Assembly: GCA_964036045.1 (NCBI GenBank)
Contig: OZ038394.1
Coordinates: forward strand, 3,941,658 to 4,005,657
Origin: Eutreptiella sp. 'Long Island Sound 2002'
Lineage: Eukaryota; Euglenozoa; Euglenophyceae; Eutreptiales; Eutreptiaceae
Direction of reading: 5' to 3'
DNA: 64,000 nt
Each line of letters begins with the position of its first letter. Position 1 is the first letter of the stretch. Positions 32,574 through 43,863 of this stretch are shown one piece after another. Under the pieces are notes generated by a model, which was given only the letters and a program-made list of their open reading frames with translations, did not search any database and had not been told where the DNA came from. The translations under genes were made by a program, and so were the position numbers.

Positions 32574-34517
32574 ATGGCCTTTCCTTTTCTTTTTGACGAT
32601 CCTTGGGGGGTCCCTTGGCCTTTGGGAGTTTGTCGTCGGGACTCAGGTTCCAGCTATGGGGACGTAAGTTCCGATGATGACGTCCCAAGCATACCAATAC
32701 CAAGCACCCACCCCATCAGCGGTGCGGCCTCCAACGCCACATGTCCTGCACAGCATTCTCTGTTCCCGCACACTGCACATTCCGACACATTTCAGTGTGA
32801 CATGTGCGACAGGTGGGTGCCGAGGGGCGCCACGCTATATGGTTGCACTCCTTGCAATTACGATTTGTGTCTCGCCTGTGTGGGTCAACGAAAGCGTGCC
32901 CCGCCCAAGAAAACACCAGGGTCTATGACTGCATCAGAACTCCAAGTTGCGCTTGGCGAATTCGGATTGCCACCGCATGGTAGCCTAGCTGTATTGAAGG
33001 GGCGCCTGCAAGAGGCCCAACAAGTAGCACAATCAAAAACTATTTCAGGCTGGAAGGCGGAGCTTGCGAAACGTGGGCTCTCTACTACTGGCGGGAAGAA
33101 GTGTTTGGTTGGTCGTTATTTGAATTATCAGCAGCAGGCTGAGGACATGAAAAACAATGTGCTGGAGAATTTCGAAGAAGACGAAGAAGAAGAAGACGAA
33201 GAAGAAGAAGACGAAGAAGAACAATCGGATGACCCTGAGCAAGAATCAGAAGAAGATGAAGAGGAATCCAAGGAAGAGAAATCGCACAACGATGCTCGTT
33301 CCTTAAACGTCAATCCCAGAGGCACTTCAGAATACGAATTTGGAGGCACTTGTCCGCAAAACCACCGCCCACCCTCGAAGCCGGTGGATTCCATGAAGGT
33401 AGAAGAACTGAAAAACGAGCTGCGTGAACGTAAGCTGCCATTATCTGGGAATAAGCATGCATTAGTGGAACGCCTGCAACAGGCCCGACAACAAACAAAA
33501 CGATCCGCCAATGACTGTCCGCAAAATGCCAAGGTGGAGCTTCGTGCTGTCAAGAGACAACGTGCTGAAGCACTGGATCCCAGACCTTCAAAAGAACCGA
33601 AGAAGAAAGATGGCAAGGATAACACACAAGGACAGGGAAACCCGGCGTCAAGGGCCAATGTTAGAAGTTCTGTACCAAATGGTTATGTGAATGGTTTGCC
33701 TGTTGTCAAGAAGGACCCTTATGAAGCGCCCGTTGGGAGACCCAAGAAAACGCAACCGACGGAAGGTAAAAAAATCAAGGATGATCAGCAAGGACAGCGA
33801 GACCCAGCGTCAATGTTCAGCGATGATGGTGAAGATCCTGCTGCCGCCACGGCCGTCAACCCAGCCACGCCCACAAAGCTGCCAACTGATTTGCTGGCGA
33901 TGCTAGAGGATTTGGTTGAGGAACAAAACCAGCGGTCTTCTTTCTCTGCACGTGTGCATGAACAAAGTCAGCAGAAAGTCAGTGAAAAGCTTGAGAGGTT
34001 TAAAGCCCAGCAGACGCCTCATTTGGAGGTTTTGCCTGCATACCTTGGTGCGATTGCTGATTACAAAAACTTGAGAGATTACCCATTAAGAACGGGGGGT
34101 TCCAACAATAATGGAATACGATCAAGTGACATGAGTAAAATGATTTGTAAAGATTTTGAGAACATGCCCTTCTCTGTGTACAAGTGGCATGGTTTGAAGC
34201 ACTTTTTCGAACCCCACCCAACCGGAAAGCAAGGCTACGTGCCCAAGAAGGTGGACGGTAAGATTATGTTTGATGTCGACCATGTTGTGCCTCAAAAATG
34301 GGGTGGCATCAACCATCCTCGCAATTTCGTTGTCATGCACCGATCTATGAACCGAAGTTTCCAAGAGGATCTACCAGAGAACAAATTAGCGTACATTGAG
34401 AAAAGCACCAGAACAACCATGCGTCTGGTTGGCCATTTCTTTGAAGGTTTATTTAACAGCCAAGTTATGCAGGTTGCGGTCAAGCAACACATTGAGAAAC
34501 AAATGCCACAGTGGTGA
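32574..34517 (+). CDS. ZZ/C1-like finger, SAP and HNH fusion protein
   Basis: An uninterrupted 647-residue ORF ending in TGA. Residues 57-102 form a C1/ZZ-like zinc cluster: C57, H61, C75-x2-C78, C91-x2-C94, C99-x2-C102, with LYGCTPCNYDLCLACV. Three SAP-like DNA-binding helices follow: 117-148 (MTASELQVALGEFGLPP), 157-184 (weaker) and 273-305 (MKVEELKNELRERKLPLSG). An acidic Glu/Asp tract spans 200-236. Basic regions at 320-405 include an AT-hook-like VGRPKK. The C-terminus carries FDVDHVVPQKWGG, HPRNFVVMHRSMN (D569, H570, N584, H589, N593), an HNH-nuclease-like motif. Overall it looks like a nuclear DNA-binding nuclease, perhaps element-encoded. Activity is inferred: the first His/Asp pair and both later ligands are present, but the family is not identified. 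No intron is needed. Confidence 0.7.
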   Translation: MAFPFLFDDPWGVPWPLGVCRRDSGSSYGDVSSDDDVPSIPIPSTHPISGAASNATCPAQHSLFPHTAHSDTFQCDMCDRWVPRGATLYGCTPCNYDLCLACVGQRKRAPPKKTPGSMTASELQVALGEFGLPPHGSLAVLKGRLQEAQQVAQSKTISGWKAELAKRGLSTTGGKKCLVGRYLNYQQQAEDMKNNVLENFEEDEEEEDEEEEDEEEQSDDPEQESEEDEEESKEEKSHNDARSLNVNPRGTSEYEFGGTCPQNHRPPSKPVDSMKVEELKNELRERKLPLSGNKHALVERLQQARQQTKRSANDCPQNAKVELRAVKRQRAEALDPRPSKEPKKKDGKDNTQGQGNPASRANVRSSVPNGYVNGLPVVKKDPYEAPVGRPKKTQPTEGKKIKDDQQGQRDPASMFSDDGEDPAAATAVNPATPTKLPTDLLAMLEDLVEEQNQRSSFSARVHEQSQQKVSEKLERFKAQQTPHLEVLPAYLGAIADYKNLRDYPLRTGGSNNNGIRSSDMSKMICKDFENMPFSVYKWHGLKHFFEPHPTGKQGYVPKKVDGKIMFDVDHVVPQKWGGINHPRNFVVMHRSMNRSFQEDLPENKLAYIEKSTRTTMRLVGHFFEGLFNSQVMQVAVKQHIEKQMPQW

Positions 34518-34519
34518 AC

Positions 34520-37080
34520 AAGTTCTATTTGCATGTCTCAATTTGCAGCTGCCTCAGTGTGTATTGGTGTCTGTTGGGAGGTGTGGTCGTGTTTGGGATA
34601 CCATGCACACACATGCACACAGATACACTACCTTTTTGGTAGCTACTGAAGTGGGGCGCTGTTTAGGATTGCCTCGCGCCTGCTCGCTCACTGCTGAGCT
34701 GGCTGGTTGCATGACCTGCAGATGGAGCGGCACTGCCACCGTGCCTTCACCCTTCACTGGTGGTCGGCAAATGGCCTGACCGTGACGAGGACCAGATGGC
34801 GTGAGTCTCCCACTGGGTCCAGGATCCCCCACTAGGATTGACCCCATTCAACGAAGCGCGCACGTGAGCAGTCTGCAGCAGAGCCCAGGGCGGAGAGCTT
34901 ATCGGGGGCAGCATTTTACGCAGTGCGCGTGGGGTGCAGCTATTAGGTAGGGTTGGGGGGGGGGTCGGATCCCACTACAGTCCGAGCCTCCGACCATGTG
35001 GGACACATCCATTGAAATTAGGCCTTATGAAATGATGCATGATGTTGTGGACCAAACAATTTGGAATGGATAGGGCGGTCTAGGGCCTGCCCGGGGGGCC
35101 GTTCTGCTGGGGGGTCAATACTCGGGGCTTCTCTTAGATCATCTCAAAAGGTGCGCGCGGTGCATACTCCGTGCACGCGCGGTGCAGTTGTCCCCGCTTG
35201 GGCTCGGGCCCTATTTTACCACGGGGCAGTTAGGTTCTCCTGGCCCCCTGCGCCAGTGGGAAGCGGGATGCCAGACGTCATCGGGGTGCCTCCCGTGCAA
35301 TCCTTCTGGTGCTGGGGGACCCCCCTCCAGAGGGTGGGAGAGCAAGGGCATTGCCTGGCAGTGCACAGGAGGAGGAGGGAACAAACAACCAGCTTTCGGT
35401 TCATGTCGGCGCTAGCCAAGGCCTGTTTGGGGGGGAGGTTCGGCCGTGGATGGGCCAGAGGGCAGAGAGCCCGCTGCGGCACCCGCAGATTCGAAGGGCC
35501 ATCATCAGCGAAGGTGTCCCTGCCAGTCCCCTACGACCGTGGAGGGAGTTTACCCCCCCCAACCCCCCAACCCCAACTGCTGTGGCGGATGTGGGTACAC
35601 TGCCAAGGTTGGATACGGCAACCGAATTTCATCTCTGGGCCCAAACTCCCCCTGCAATTGATATCAGACTGTGCTTCTCCATATGTCAGGTGTGCAACTG
35701 AGGGACTGCCCCGACACTGTGGTCCGTGGCTTGACTTCAAAAAGATCAATCTATACTGCCATTGGGGCTGCTTAGACGCACCACTGACAGCGAGTGCGCA
35801 TGCTGCAGAGTGTGCCTGCTGCAGCGTGCACCTGCTACATTGTGCACCTGCCACAAAGTGCACCTGCCACAGTGTTACAGTATGCACCTCCACATCAACT
35901 TTTCCTGACGAAGTTTCACCCGTCCATTGTCAGGATCTCAGACTTGGTAGAACGAAATACCTGCTTGGTAGATTGTCATTCAGTATGGTACACAAGGTGC
36001 ATATAGACAGACAGAATCCATGACCTGAACATGTTTCTTGCTTTTCCGAGATAAATGCCCCCACCTGAAGGTATGAGTACCTCCCCTGCTTACAGACAAA
36101 TTTGTCTCAAGGCACACTTTTTTGGATACTGGTTTTCATGATGCTGTTACAAAATGAAACCGAGAAAAGCAGGTATCATACGCAAGATCTCACATGGCCT
36201 TTGTGCATATTGAGTGTGCAACGTGGATTCATGTGTGTACTGACCTTGTGCAAAGACAGCTCCATGTCGGACATCACTTTTGCTGTATTTTGCCCGTCTG
36301 TAGACAATGAAGGGGCTGAGGCGATACCGTATCAATAAGAGGTTACGGCGCTTCAAGTCAGAGGACGATTGCAGTGCTGTATGTGGAAAGCATTGCAATC
36401 ACACTGGCACGCCTTTGGAGTTTTGTATGAAGGCGTGCATACCCCTTTCAACTATTCCATTGTGGCGTCTTTGTATGCTAATATACAAACAGCAGATGAA
36501 TGATTTGGGACATGGAGTACCATATGCCATATCTGCTCCCTGCATATTGCGATCGCCTAGCATATAAATGTTTCTGTGGCCATAATGTTACTATCCCATA
36601 TATCAATGGTCTTTCCAGCGTTCGAAAATCCATGCTTTCTTTTGTATGTGACTTCTAACTCTTCGACGTATTAGGTCGATTTGTGATCTCTGCTTCAGTT
36701 TTTGCTCTCACGTACTTCACCATACTCTTTTTTGAAACTTCCTGCTGTACCTGACAGTTTTACCATTGCAGTAGGTGGTAATCATTCATGGTATTGGGTT
36801 ATTTGTCGCTTGATTCCTGAGTAGTCCAAGTATTTGCCAGGCACATGGAAGTTAGAACAAAAAGGTACATACTGCAAAAGGAACGAGGGCACAAATAGGC
36901 AGGACCATCCATAGAAGCATTGTGCTACCTGAAGGACACCACACGTTCAACAAGAACAGGGACCAAAGTGAGTTTTAACAGCAACATAAGGCCGTTAGGC
37001 ATGGCACTACCGTAGTGCATACTCAAAGGGTAGACCAAGCAGGTAGTGAACAGAGCAGGTTCGCCAGGTCAGACTGGAGC
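34520..37080. other. Region without supportable gene
   Basis: Long frames at 35061-36023 and its shadows are Cys/Gly/Arg-rich and partly low-complexity; 35805-35895 repeats TGCACCTGCYACA units. A CCGGCTGT-like zinc cluster (NCCGGCGYTAKV) at about 35570 is too short to assign. Confidence 0.35.
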
Positions 37081-38125
37081 ACATGAACAATGCGGAACCC
37101 TCGTTTGCACTATATGCCCTACTCATTGATCCAGGCTGTTGCCTCAGAGCTCATGATACACTCATTGAACTTGTTGAGCCGGGAATAAAAAAAGAACTGG
37201 AAAGCTCTGATCCTGAACCTTGGTTGCAAAAGTTATCTCGACTGCCATGAGGTGAGCTGGCCTCGCTGGTTCATCTGCGTCAGGACCCAAAGCAAAATAT
37301 GATCCATGGATCTTGGTCACATGGGCACGCAAACTGCGGATATATTTCCATCACTCAGATGGTGTTTATGTGGGTGCACAATATTCAGGTCTCTGACAGT
37401 GCAGTGTGGACTGCCAGCCCATCACCTCCAAGCGCTCTGCTGATGTGGTGCACCATGACTGTGCCCCCGTTGTGCACATGTTGTTCATTTCCAAGGCCGT
37501 TGCAAGGCTTGCGGCCAAACATGCGGCTCGGGACCCCATGCTAGTTGCAGTCGTGCAGGATCAGCCGCTCATGGATGAATACTCTGCCTCAGCCTGTGTC
37601 TCAGTGGACCAGGGCACCCATTCGGACATGCCACTCACTTCATGGTCATTTTGTCCGTGCTATGTTTGCTCCAAGTGTGTCCCGCTGTACACTCTGCTAC
37701 CTTGAATATCCCTCTGGGACAAGGAGGGGGCTGTCATACCCCCCCCCCCCCCTTGTCGTTCCCCACCCCTTGTCGTTCCCCGGGGGGGGCTGGGGGACCG
37801 TCACTTGGTCAACCCAAAATTTTTCGTTACGGCTCATTGTGTTGTTGTGTGGGTGACTGTGTTGTGGGGTACTGCCACTTGTATCCTTTGTCCTCATGGC
37901 AGGACATTTTGCTCACTTTCGCTGAATGGAACTTGACAGCACAGCCATGTTTCTCCCTGGGACAAATGTGATGTTCATCCGCTCTGCGGGGGAACCTGTT
38001 TTGGCACAGGTCGTTGGACACAGTTTTGGGAACAAGTTGTATTTTACAAGGGACATTCCCGAAGGGAAATGGGTTCCCAAAAATCTGCTTGCGCCTGCCA
38101 AGCGGGTCTGTAGTAAAACCTAGTA
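37080..38125 (+). pseudogene. Decayed retroelement-like coding fragments
   Basis: From about 37080 one frame reads EHMNNAEPSFALYALLIDPG and later KKELESSDPEPWLQKLSRLP before a TGA at 37248. It then continues as LASLVHLRQDPKQNMIHG. Nearby, 37406-37705 holds another coding-like frame. At 37926-38123 a compact frame reads GTNVMFIRSAGEPVLAQVVG and IPEGKWVPKNLL, resembling an SH3/Tudor- or chromo-like tail as found at the end of element proteins. Frame changes and stops indicate decay. The family is not identified. Confidence 0.35.
37737..37815. repeat. Inverted partner repeat, left
   Basis: A C run, TTGTCGTTCCCCACCCC and GGGGGACCGTCACTTGGT. The complement of the C-run part lies at 40050-40082, and the GGGGGACCGTCACTTGGT block recurs at 39997-40016. 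Confidence 0.6.
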
Positions 38126-38764
38126 AAAATTTTTTTCAAATTTTTTTTTTTGCTAGGTCCCCCCCCCCCCCCCCCGTGCCTAGGAACCACCTTGCGCAAG
38201 AACCGCCCCCTGGTTCCACGGTCGAATTTTCCACATCACCTTCTTTTACCAGGGTAATGGGTTTTTGATGGTTCTGGTGGATGTAGGACAGCTATTCAGG
38301 TGTGCAGGACAACAAAGTCCCCCCCCCCCCCCCAAATGCCAATGGACCCCCCATGCCAATGGACCCCCCATGCCAATGCCCCCCCCCCCCCGAGATTTTT
38401 TCACCAAATCGCACACAAATTGCCCTTTTTTGCCTAGTTTCCTGAGTGTGCAATGGCATGTGATGGGCACCATCCTTGGTGTCATGTGTTTGGTTTTCAA
38501 TACAGATTTTCATTTCTCGAAATGTTCCAAGTCCCGTATGGAGCAGACTGAGATTGTTTGCCTGTCTACACAAGCAGTGAGTTCTGGTTGCTGAGTGGGG
38601 ACCTCTTTTCAGACACAGAGTGATCCAGCCAGGTTGTTTCTGCTCATTTCTTCTGGAGTGCATTGTGCCACCCAGCTGCCCCTGCTTTGCTGCAGCGTTT
38701 GACAGCCATAGTGATCAACTTCTGGGAGCTTTGCAACGCAGATTGATCCAGCCAGGTTCGCAGT

Positions 38765-39115
38765 GCTGAAATTTTTTCAAGCAGGCCTGGGGCCACAGAT
38801 TTCAGCATGTTTCGCTCAAAGTGCCGTGATTCATTCTGTCATTCAGCCAATTGCAGTTGCATGGGATTCATGTCTATTTGAAAACATTATTATGGCGCAC
38901 TTCACAGAGCTGAATTTTTTCAAGCAGGCCTGGGGCCACCACTTTCAGCTCTGTTGTGTGCCTGGTTTCCACAATGCTTCCCTGATCAGTGCCACATCTG
39001 GACCCAGTGGTATGTTGCGATCCAATGCAGGCCACGCTCGTCAGCTTCATTGACTGCCACATGAAGTATATGGTGCTGAAACTTTTTGAAGCAGGCCTGG
39101 GGTCATAAGTTTCAA
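38765..39115. repeat. Three imperfect tandem units
   Basis: GCTGAA(A)...TTTTTCAAGCAGGCCTGGGG(C/T)CA begins at about 38765, 38909 and 39074, giving a period of roughly 145-165 bases. The unit also contains TTTCA(G/A)-type segments. No gene is seen. Confidence 0.75.
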
Positions 39116-39498
39116 ACATCATTGTTTCTAAAGTTGCAGTTTTCTTCGTGTTTGCTGTTGTGTGCTTGTATGTGTGAAGAAGGCAAGGCATGGGGAACAA
39201 ATGTTGAGCACCACAATAAAAATGGTGTAAAACCATGAAAAAATTGCAAAAGGTGGCCAACGTGAGCTCGACAGCCACCACAAAGATGCAAGAGGTACCA
39301 AGCATTGGTCCCCACCACGTTTACACCGATGGCACAAGCTAGAAAATGCGTACACAAATAATTTTTTTTTTGAGTTTTGATGAGAATTCGAGTCCCAAGC
39401 ATTTTAACATCCCAGAACCCAGGCTGAAGCCAAAGCCAGGTCCAAGGCCCAATGCAGCACCGAAGCCTGGCCCCAAGGGGCAGCACAAACAGGAATTC

Positions 39499-39711
39499 AG
39501 AAGGCTCCAAGCAGTGGGGAGGCTCATCGCTATCACACAACCGCCAGTCGAATGGTAACGCAGCCGACGCAAAGTTTTCGGTCGGCGGTTCGAATCGTGG
39601 TCGGCTGACTGTTGGCGGCGGCGGCGGCGGCGGCGGCGCCATATTCACCCGACCGGGGTTCGAACCGCCGACCAAAAAGACTCCGGTCAGCTGCGTTTTA
39701 CTACAGTGTGT
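39499..39711. repeat. tRNA-like inverted pair, copy 1
   Basis: The plus-strand left arm has CGAATGGTAACGC and, 40 bases on, GGCGGTTCGAATC, matching the A-box 3' part and B-box of a Pol III internal promoter. The right arm (39652-39700) carries GGGTTCGAACCGCCGACC, the complement. A (GGC)n run lies between. The arms do not fold as complete tRNAs. The order matches 58814-59052. Confidence 0.55.
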
Positions 39712-39974
39712 ACTAGGTTTTACCAAATGCCCCTGCCAAGCCTCCTACTAAGAAGGCAAAACCACCACCCAAGAGTGCTGCCCAAAGCATTCCAGTGGAA
39801 AGTGGAGAGCATGTGCAAGAGTTCAAGGTGAAGTGGAGCAGGACCAAGAAGTTTTACACCGAGCCGGTCAAGGAGTAGGTCTTAGTACATTGGCAGCCCT
39901 TTGAACGCATCTTATGCTGATTGCTTTCGGTTTAGCTGCAATTTCTGTGCCTGCAAATGTGCATGTAGGGTGGT

Positions 39975-40082
39975 GGTGCGGTCCCCCAGGGGGGGGTGGG
40001 GGACCGTCACTTGGTAACCGTCCCCCAGGAGGTGGTGGGGGACCGTCTTCCCTGGGGTGGGGAACGACAAGGGGGGGGGGGG
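39975..40082. repeat. Inverted partner repeat, right
   Basis: Tandem GGTGGGGGACCGTC units (two or three) end in GGGGTGGGGAACGACAAGG and a G run, which is complementary to 37740-37775. Confidence 0.6.
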
Positions 40083-40569
40083 GTACACAGCTGGCTCTGC
40101 TTCCAGGGGCCTGGGCCTGGTTGGATCTCAGTGCCCGAGGTCATCATGCACGCTCAGCTACACCGTGTGCCGTTGTGGGAAAGTGCATCAGAGAACACTT
40201 CTCAGAAACATTTTTATTGGCGACAGCCTGGTCGTTCCAAGCAGATCCTATGGACCTAGTCATGGAACTGTTTCACAACAAAGATACCCGCAGCATTTGT
40301 GTCATACTCAGTTTTACCATATCTTGGGGTTTTTTACTCAGTTTTGAAATCGAGTGAAGAAAATTGTTTTAGTGAAAGAGGGAGTGTTAGCATGCTGGGC
40401 ATCTTTTTGGCCAATCCCCCACCCATGACCAGCCATTTTTTCACTTTTCTCGGTGTAGCCACTTCTTGATGCTGCCCTGTGTCGCGGACCCCGCGGAGGC
40501 AGGGGTTATGTAGCCACTTGTGATTCCTTCTTGCTCAGTTTTCGGAATAAGAAAAGTCCACAAAGTGCT

Positions 40570-40700
40570 TGGCCCCTTGAGTTGGGGATACGGACTCACA
40601 ATCCACAGTTTTCGTGGCCCCTTGGCCTTGGGATACGGAGCCACAATCACGCCTTGCTTCCTTGGCTTGGGGATGTGGAGCCACAACCCGCGCACACTTG
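40570..40700. repeat. About 55-base imperfect tandem repeat x3
   Basis: Units share CTTGGGATACGGAGCCACAA and CCTTGG segments. Confidence 0.6.
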
Positions 40701-40899
40701 GTTGCATGGTCCCCTAGTTTAGTGGTTAAAGAGCAAGGAATCGGTTGGAGAAAGGTACCAGGGCGATATGGTCATTACGGGGGCACAAAGCACGCACTCC
40801 CTCTCCACCAGTTCCAGGTACCGCTTGTTTTTTTGATGAAGCATGCCCCCTCACCCCCCCCCCCCCCCCCGCGCCCTTCTGATGCAGGCTTGTTTGCAG

Positions 40900-42480
40900 T
40901 CAGATGCTGCATCCAGAAAAAAAGGGGTTGCCCCTCAGTTTTCAGTCCGAAAACTGTTAAGCGAAGGAATGGGGGTTCCACAAGAGACCCGGATATTCTC
41001 TGACTCACCAGATAATCTGTATGTCGTCCGTGCAGAGGATAAAGCCATACCAAGCCTTTTTGCTGGAATTGGCAGAAAAGATAACAAGATGATAGCCCCA
41101 AGAAGCAAAATTGTGCGTGGCTGTAAAATCATTTGGCATGTGTTTCCTCCAGCTGAAATTCAGCAAGTACTGACTGCGTATAAAGTGTCTGTATTTTGCC
41201 CTCATGACCGAGGCTGAATTTGAAGGCACAGTTTTTGAAGAATGCCCGCTGGTTATGCAACTGTACCGCAAAACATCTCACAAAGAGGCATCATATCTAC
41301 CTGTCCCTGATACAGGCTGAAATACCAGGGATCAGTTTTCTTTACAATTGGCCGTAAATTCAAAATCAGACTGGGGTTTATGTCTGTTGACACTGGAGGT
41401 GATTGGTACGAGAATGTGAGAACTGAGCTGGCTACGTTGGGTATCTCGTTTAAAGAGGAATGCACCAGTGTCTGATTTGTTTGATGCATCTGACACTGAA
41501 AGCACGTCTTCGTTGAGGTCAAATGCCTCCATACACTCCACCCTACCACCAGAATAGGATGTCATAGTTATCTATGACCTTCCAGTCTGGATGGAAGAAG
41601 AACAGTTGTCTGAGGCTTTCAGAGCCAAGGACAGGCCTATTTCAATACCCACCAGGCTGAACTGGACACCAGGAGACATGTCATTCGGGTGGAAGCTGAT
41701 GGGTGCGAAGGTACAGGAACTCTCAGCAGCTATCATTCGAGATCCTAACAGGCACTGACCGATGTACATGGTCTCTATGCAGCACTACATTGGTGAAAGA
41801 AATTCCCAGATGCAAAAGGCCCGATCACAACCCACACCGAAGCCCGCCCCTAAAGGACAATCAGGTACTAACAAATGGAATGTTTCATGTCCGGGCTGTC
41901 AAAGGCTCGCAATTGAAGTACATTCAATCCCCTACTGAAACACAAGAGTTTTCAGTTGCCTCTGCTTTCAAAATGGTGAATCCTGAACTTTTCGAGACTG
42001 GGCCCAAAGTGTAGGACTCTAGGGCCCGGAACTTGCAGCCATTCTATGGGGAATTGCGGTTGCTCATTTTCAACATAAATGGATTCTTTACCAGAATTCT
42101 GCGTGGAAAAAAGAAAGTATCCCAGCATTGCGTGTTTGGTCACTTTATCAGGTCTCATGGTATTCATTTTGCAGGGGTGCAAGAACATCAGGTTACCTCT
42201 ATCTCAGATAAGAATCGACTGGATGACTATTTCCACCGATTGGGTTATCATTCATTCAATATGGAGGGAAGGTGGGGGGCTGCACTGATCTGGCAGCATG
42301 GCTGGGTCTGCACGAATGTATTCTCCATTGACTGTCGGGTTATGATTGTCTCCCTAACAAGTGTTGATGGGCAGATGTTGTCCTTAAACCTTGAATCACC
42401 CTCCAGCCAAGTCCTGCTAACAGAGGCTATCGCGCCAGGTCCTCCCCCCAGCGAGAACGGGCATCGGTGCTGAATATGGC
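40900..42480 (+). pseudogene. Decayed non-LTR (LINE-like) retrotransposon
   Basis: Several plus-strand frames carry retroelement-like sequence broken by stops and shifts. 40960-41215 encodes FSDSPDNLYVVRAEDKAIPS and ends VFCPHDRG. It continues in another frame (TEAEFEGTVFEECPLVMQLY). 41555-41755 encodes DVIVIYDLPVWMEEEQLSEA. 42033-42420 encodes LLIFNINGFF, then GIHFAGVQEHQ and GRWGAALIW, the start of an APE-type endonuclease (NxNG and QEH motifs) such as LINE ORF2 uses to nick target DNA. The reverse transcriptase is not seen downstream, so the copy is 3'-truncated. The tyrosine-recombinase element begins 700 bases on. Confidence 0.5.
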
Positions 42481-43150
42481 GTTGGATAAGCTGCAGCTGC
42501 TCCTTTAGTCTGGCTCCCATCCAGAAGCAAGCTTGTAGCCCCCCCTCCCCCCGCCCCTTTGCGAGAACAACGCCCTGTCACAACAACACGAGATGTTGTT
42601 TCCGCAATTTGCAGAACCATGGAGTTTGGCGGTACCGTTTTCTGGTTGTCCCTGAGGATTAAGTTTTTTCTGGAATTTGGGGCTGGGGATGGTATTTTGG
42701 AGGTTCTCAGTACTTTCCTGCCACCTGTTGCCACATTGTCCAAGCGTGCAGGTCGTGCCACTGCTCGTGTCTTCTCAGTGTGCCCACCAACAACGCAACG
42801 CAGAACAACAGGAGGCATCGTTTCCGTCGTTTTCGGTGCTTTTGCTGTTGTTTTTGCAAGGGGGGGAGGGGATAGTCCCTGGTGTCCCTGGCGGGCTACC
42901 GCTGCATGGGACGCTTGAGCTCTGCCACCCGAGTCGAACCATAAGGCTTGACCATAGCACAACCGCAGCGACACTCGGAAGATGCGGTATTGCGAACTTC
43001 GGGTTGCGACTTTGGGTTGAGGGATTGACCTCCTATTTGCTTTTCTTTGGCCAACTCCCCGCACGAAACGAAACACAATGAGCCCAACAAATGCACATGC
43101 ACAATACAGTCATCACAAATAGTGGGGGGGGACAAGGGCGAGCACAGCAA

Positions 43151-43217
43151 ACACTAGTTGTGCCTCGTCTCAACTTTTGTTTGCGTCTCCAATGTTTAGG
43201 CAGTTTTCCTGTCTTTG
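43151..43217 (+). repeat. A1 terminal repeat of YR retrotransposon
   Basis: 67 bases identical to 49471-49537. It forms the left end of the element and lies 13 bases before the gag start codon, so it may include promoter or leader sequence. It begins ACACTAGTTGTGCCTCG. Confidence 0.9.
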
Positions 43218-43230
43218 TTTTTGTTAACCC

Positions 43231-43863
43231 ATGGACGGGGTTGAGCAGCCTAATCAGAACCAACAAGAGTCAGCCGAGGAGCGGCTGGCGGCACAAGCCA
43301 AAGAAATTCAAGAGCCCAGAGAGCAACTCGCCCGAGTGGCAGTGAAGGAGGGGCCCCGCCTGCCCCCACTGAGCGTGCCAGAAGTAAACCGAGCCCTCGA
43401 GAAGCCCCAGTTGGCACAGTGGATGAGACTCATGCTGTCCAACATCAAGGCGTACGTACGCCTTAGAGCTGGTGAGGTGGGGGAGATCCCCCGACCTAGT
43501 GAGTTTGGCGGCCAGGCGACGGAGGCCGCAGTCGACCCAGGAGAGCAGCTGGCGTGGAGGGTCTGGGACTGCGTGTCCCAGTCCCAGGCGGCGTATGCCC
43601 GCAGGTATGCAGGGACGCACGGGAAATCCAGCTCCGAGTCCAACCAGTACACCACGCTGGAGGAGGCATGGAAGGAGCAAGGGTCAGCGTTCTCGTGGCG
43701 GAGCGTGAAATTCAGGGAGGTGGGAGGAGTACTGCAATGGCAGTCGAGGCAGGGCGAGTGGATCCCTGTGGACTCGCCGCCGAGCGGAGGGTGCCAGAGG
43801 TGCGCGCAGCGGGGCTCCCCCGACGAACGCCACTGGCACTTTAGATGCCCACACTGGTCCTGA
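43231..43863 (+). CDS. Gag-like protein of YR retrotransposon
   Basis: A 210-residue ORF starting 13 bases after repeat A1, ending in TGA followed by CAG. The N-terminus is Gln/Glu-rich and probably coiled (EERLAAQAKEIQEPREQLAR). The middle contains a helical region with LAQWMRLMLSNIKAYVRL. The C-terminus has a Cys/His cluster, CQRCAQRGSPDERHWHFRCP, which could bind nucleic acid like a zinc knuckle. The same frame continues open beyond the stop directly into the recombinase. It is assigned as gag by position and the finger; no capsid fold can be shown by eye. Confidence 0.65.
   Translation: MDGVEQPNQNQQESAEERLAAQAKEIQEPREQLARVAVKEGPRLPPLSVPEVNRALEKPQLAQWMRLMLSNIKAYVRLRAGEVGEIPRPSEFGGQATEAAVDPGEQLAWRVWDCVSQSQAAYARRYAGTHGKSSSESNQYTTLEEAWKEQGSAFSWRSVKFREVGGVLQWQSRQGEWIPVDSPPSGGCQRCAQRGSPDERHWHFRCPHWS

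Noticed and set aside
35061-36023. 320-residue plus-strand frame
   Set aside because: Composition is low-complexity with a Cys/His tail from TGCACCTGC repeats. Overlapping frames are equally open, and no domain is visible.
39536-39612. Functional tRNA gene
   Set aside because: A- and B-box-like sequences are present, but the acceptor and T stems do not pair and no clear anticodon loop forms.
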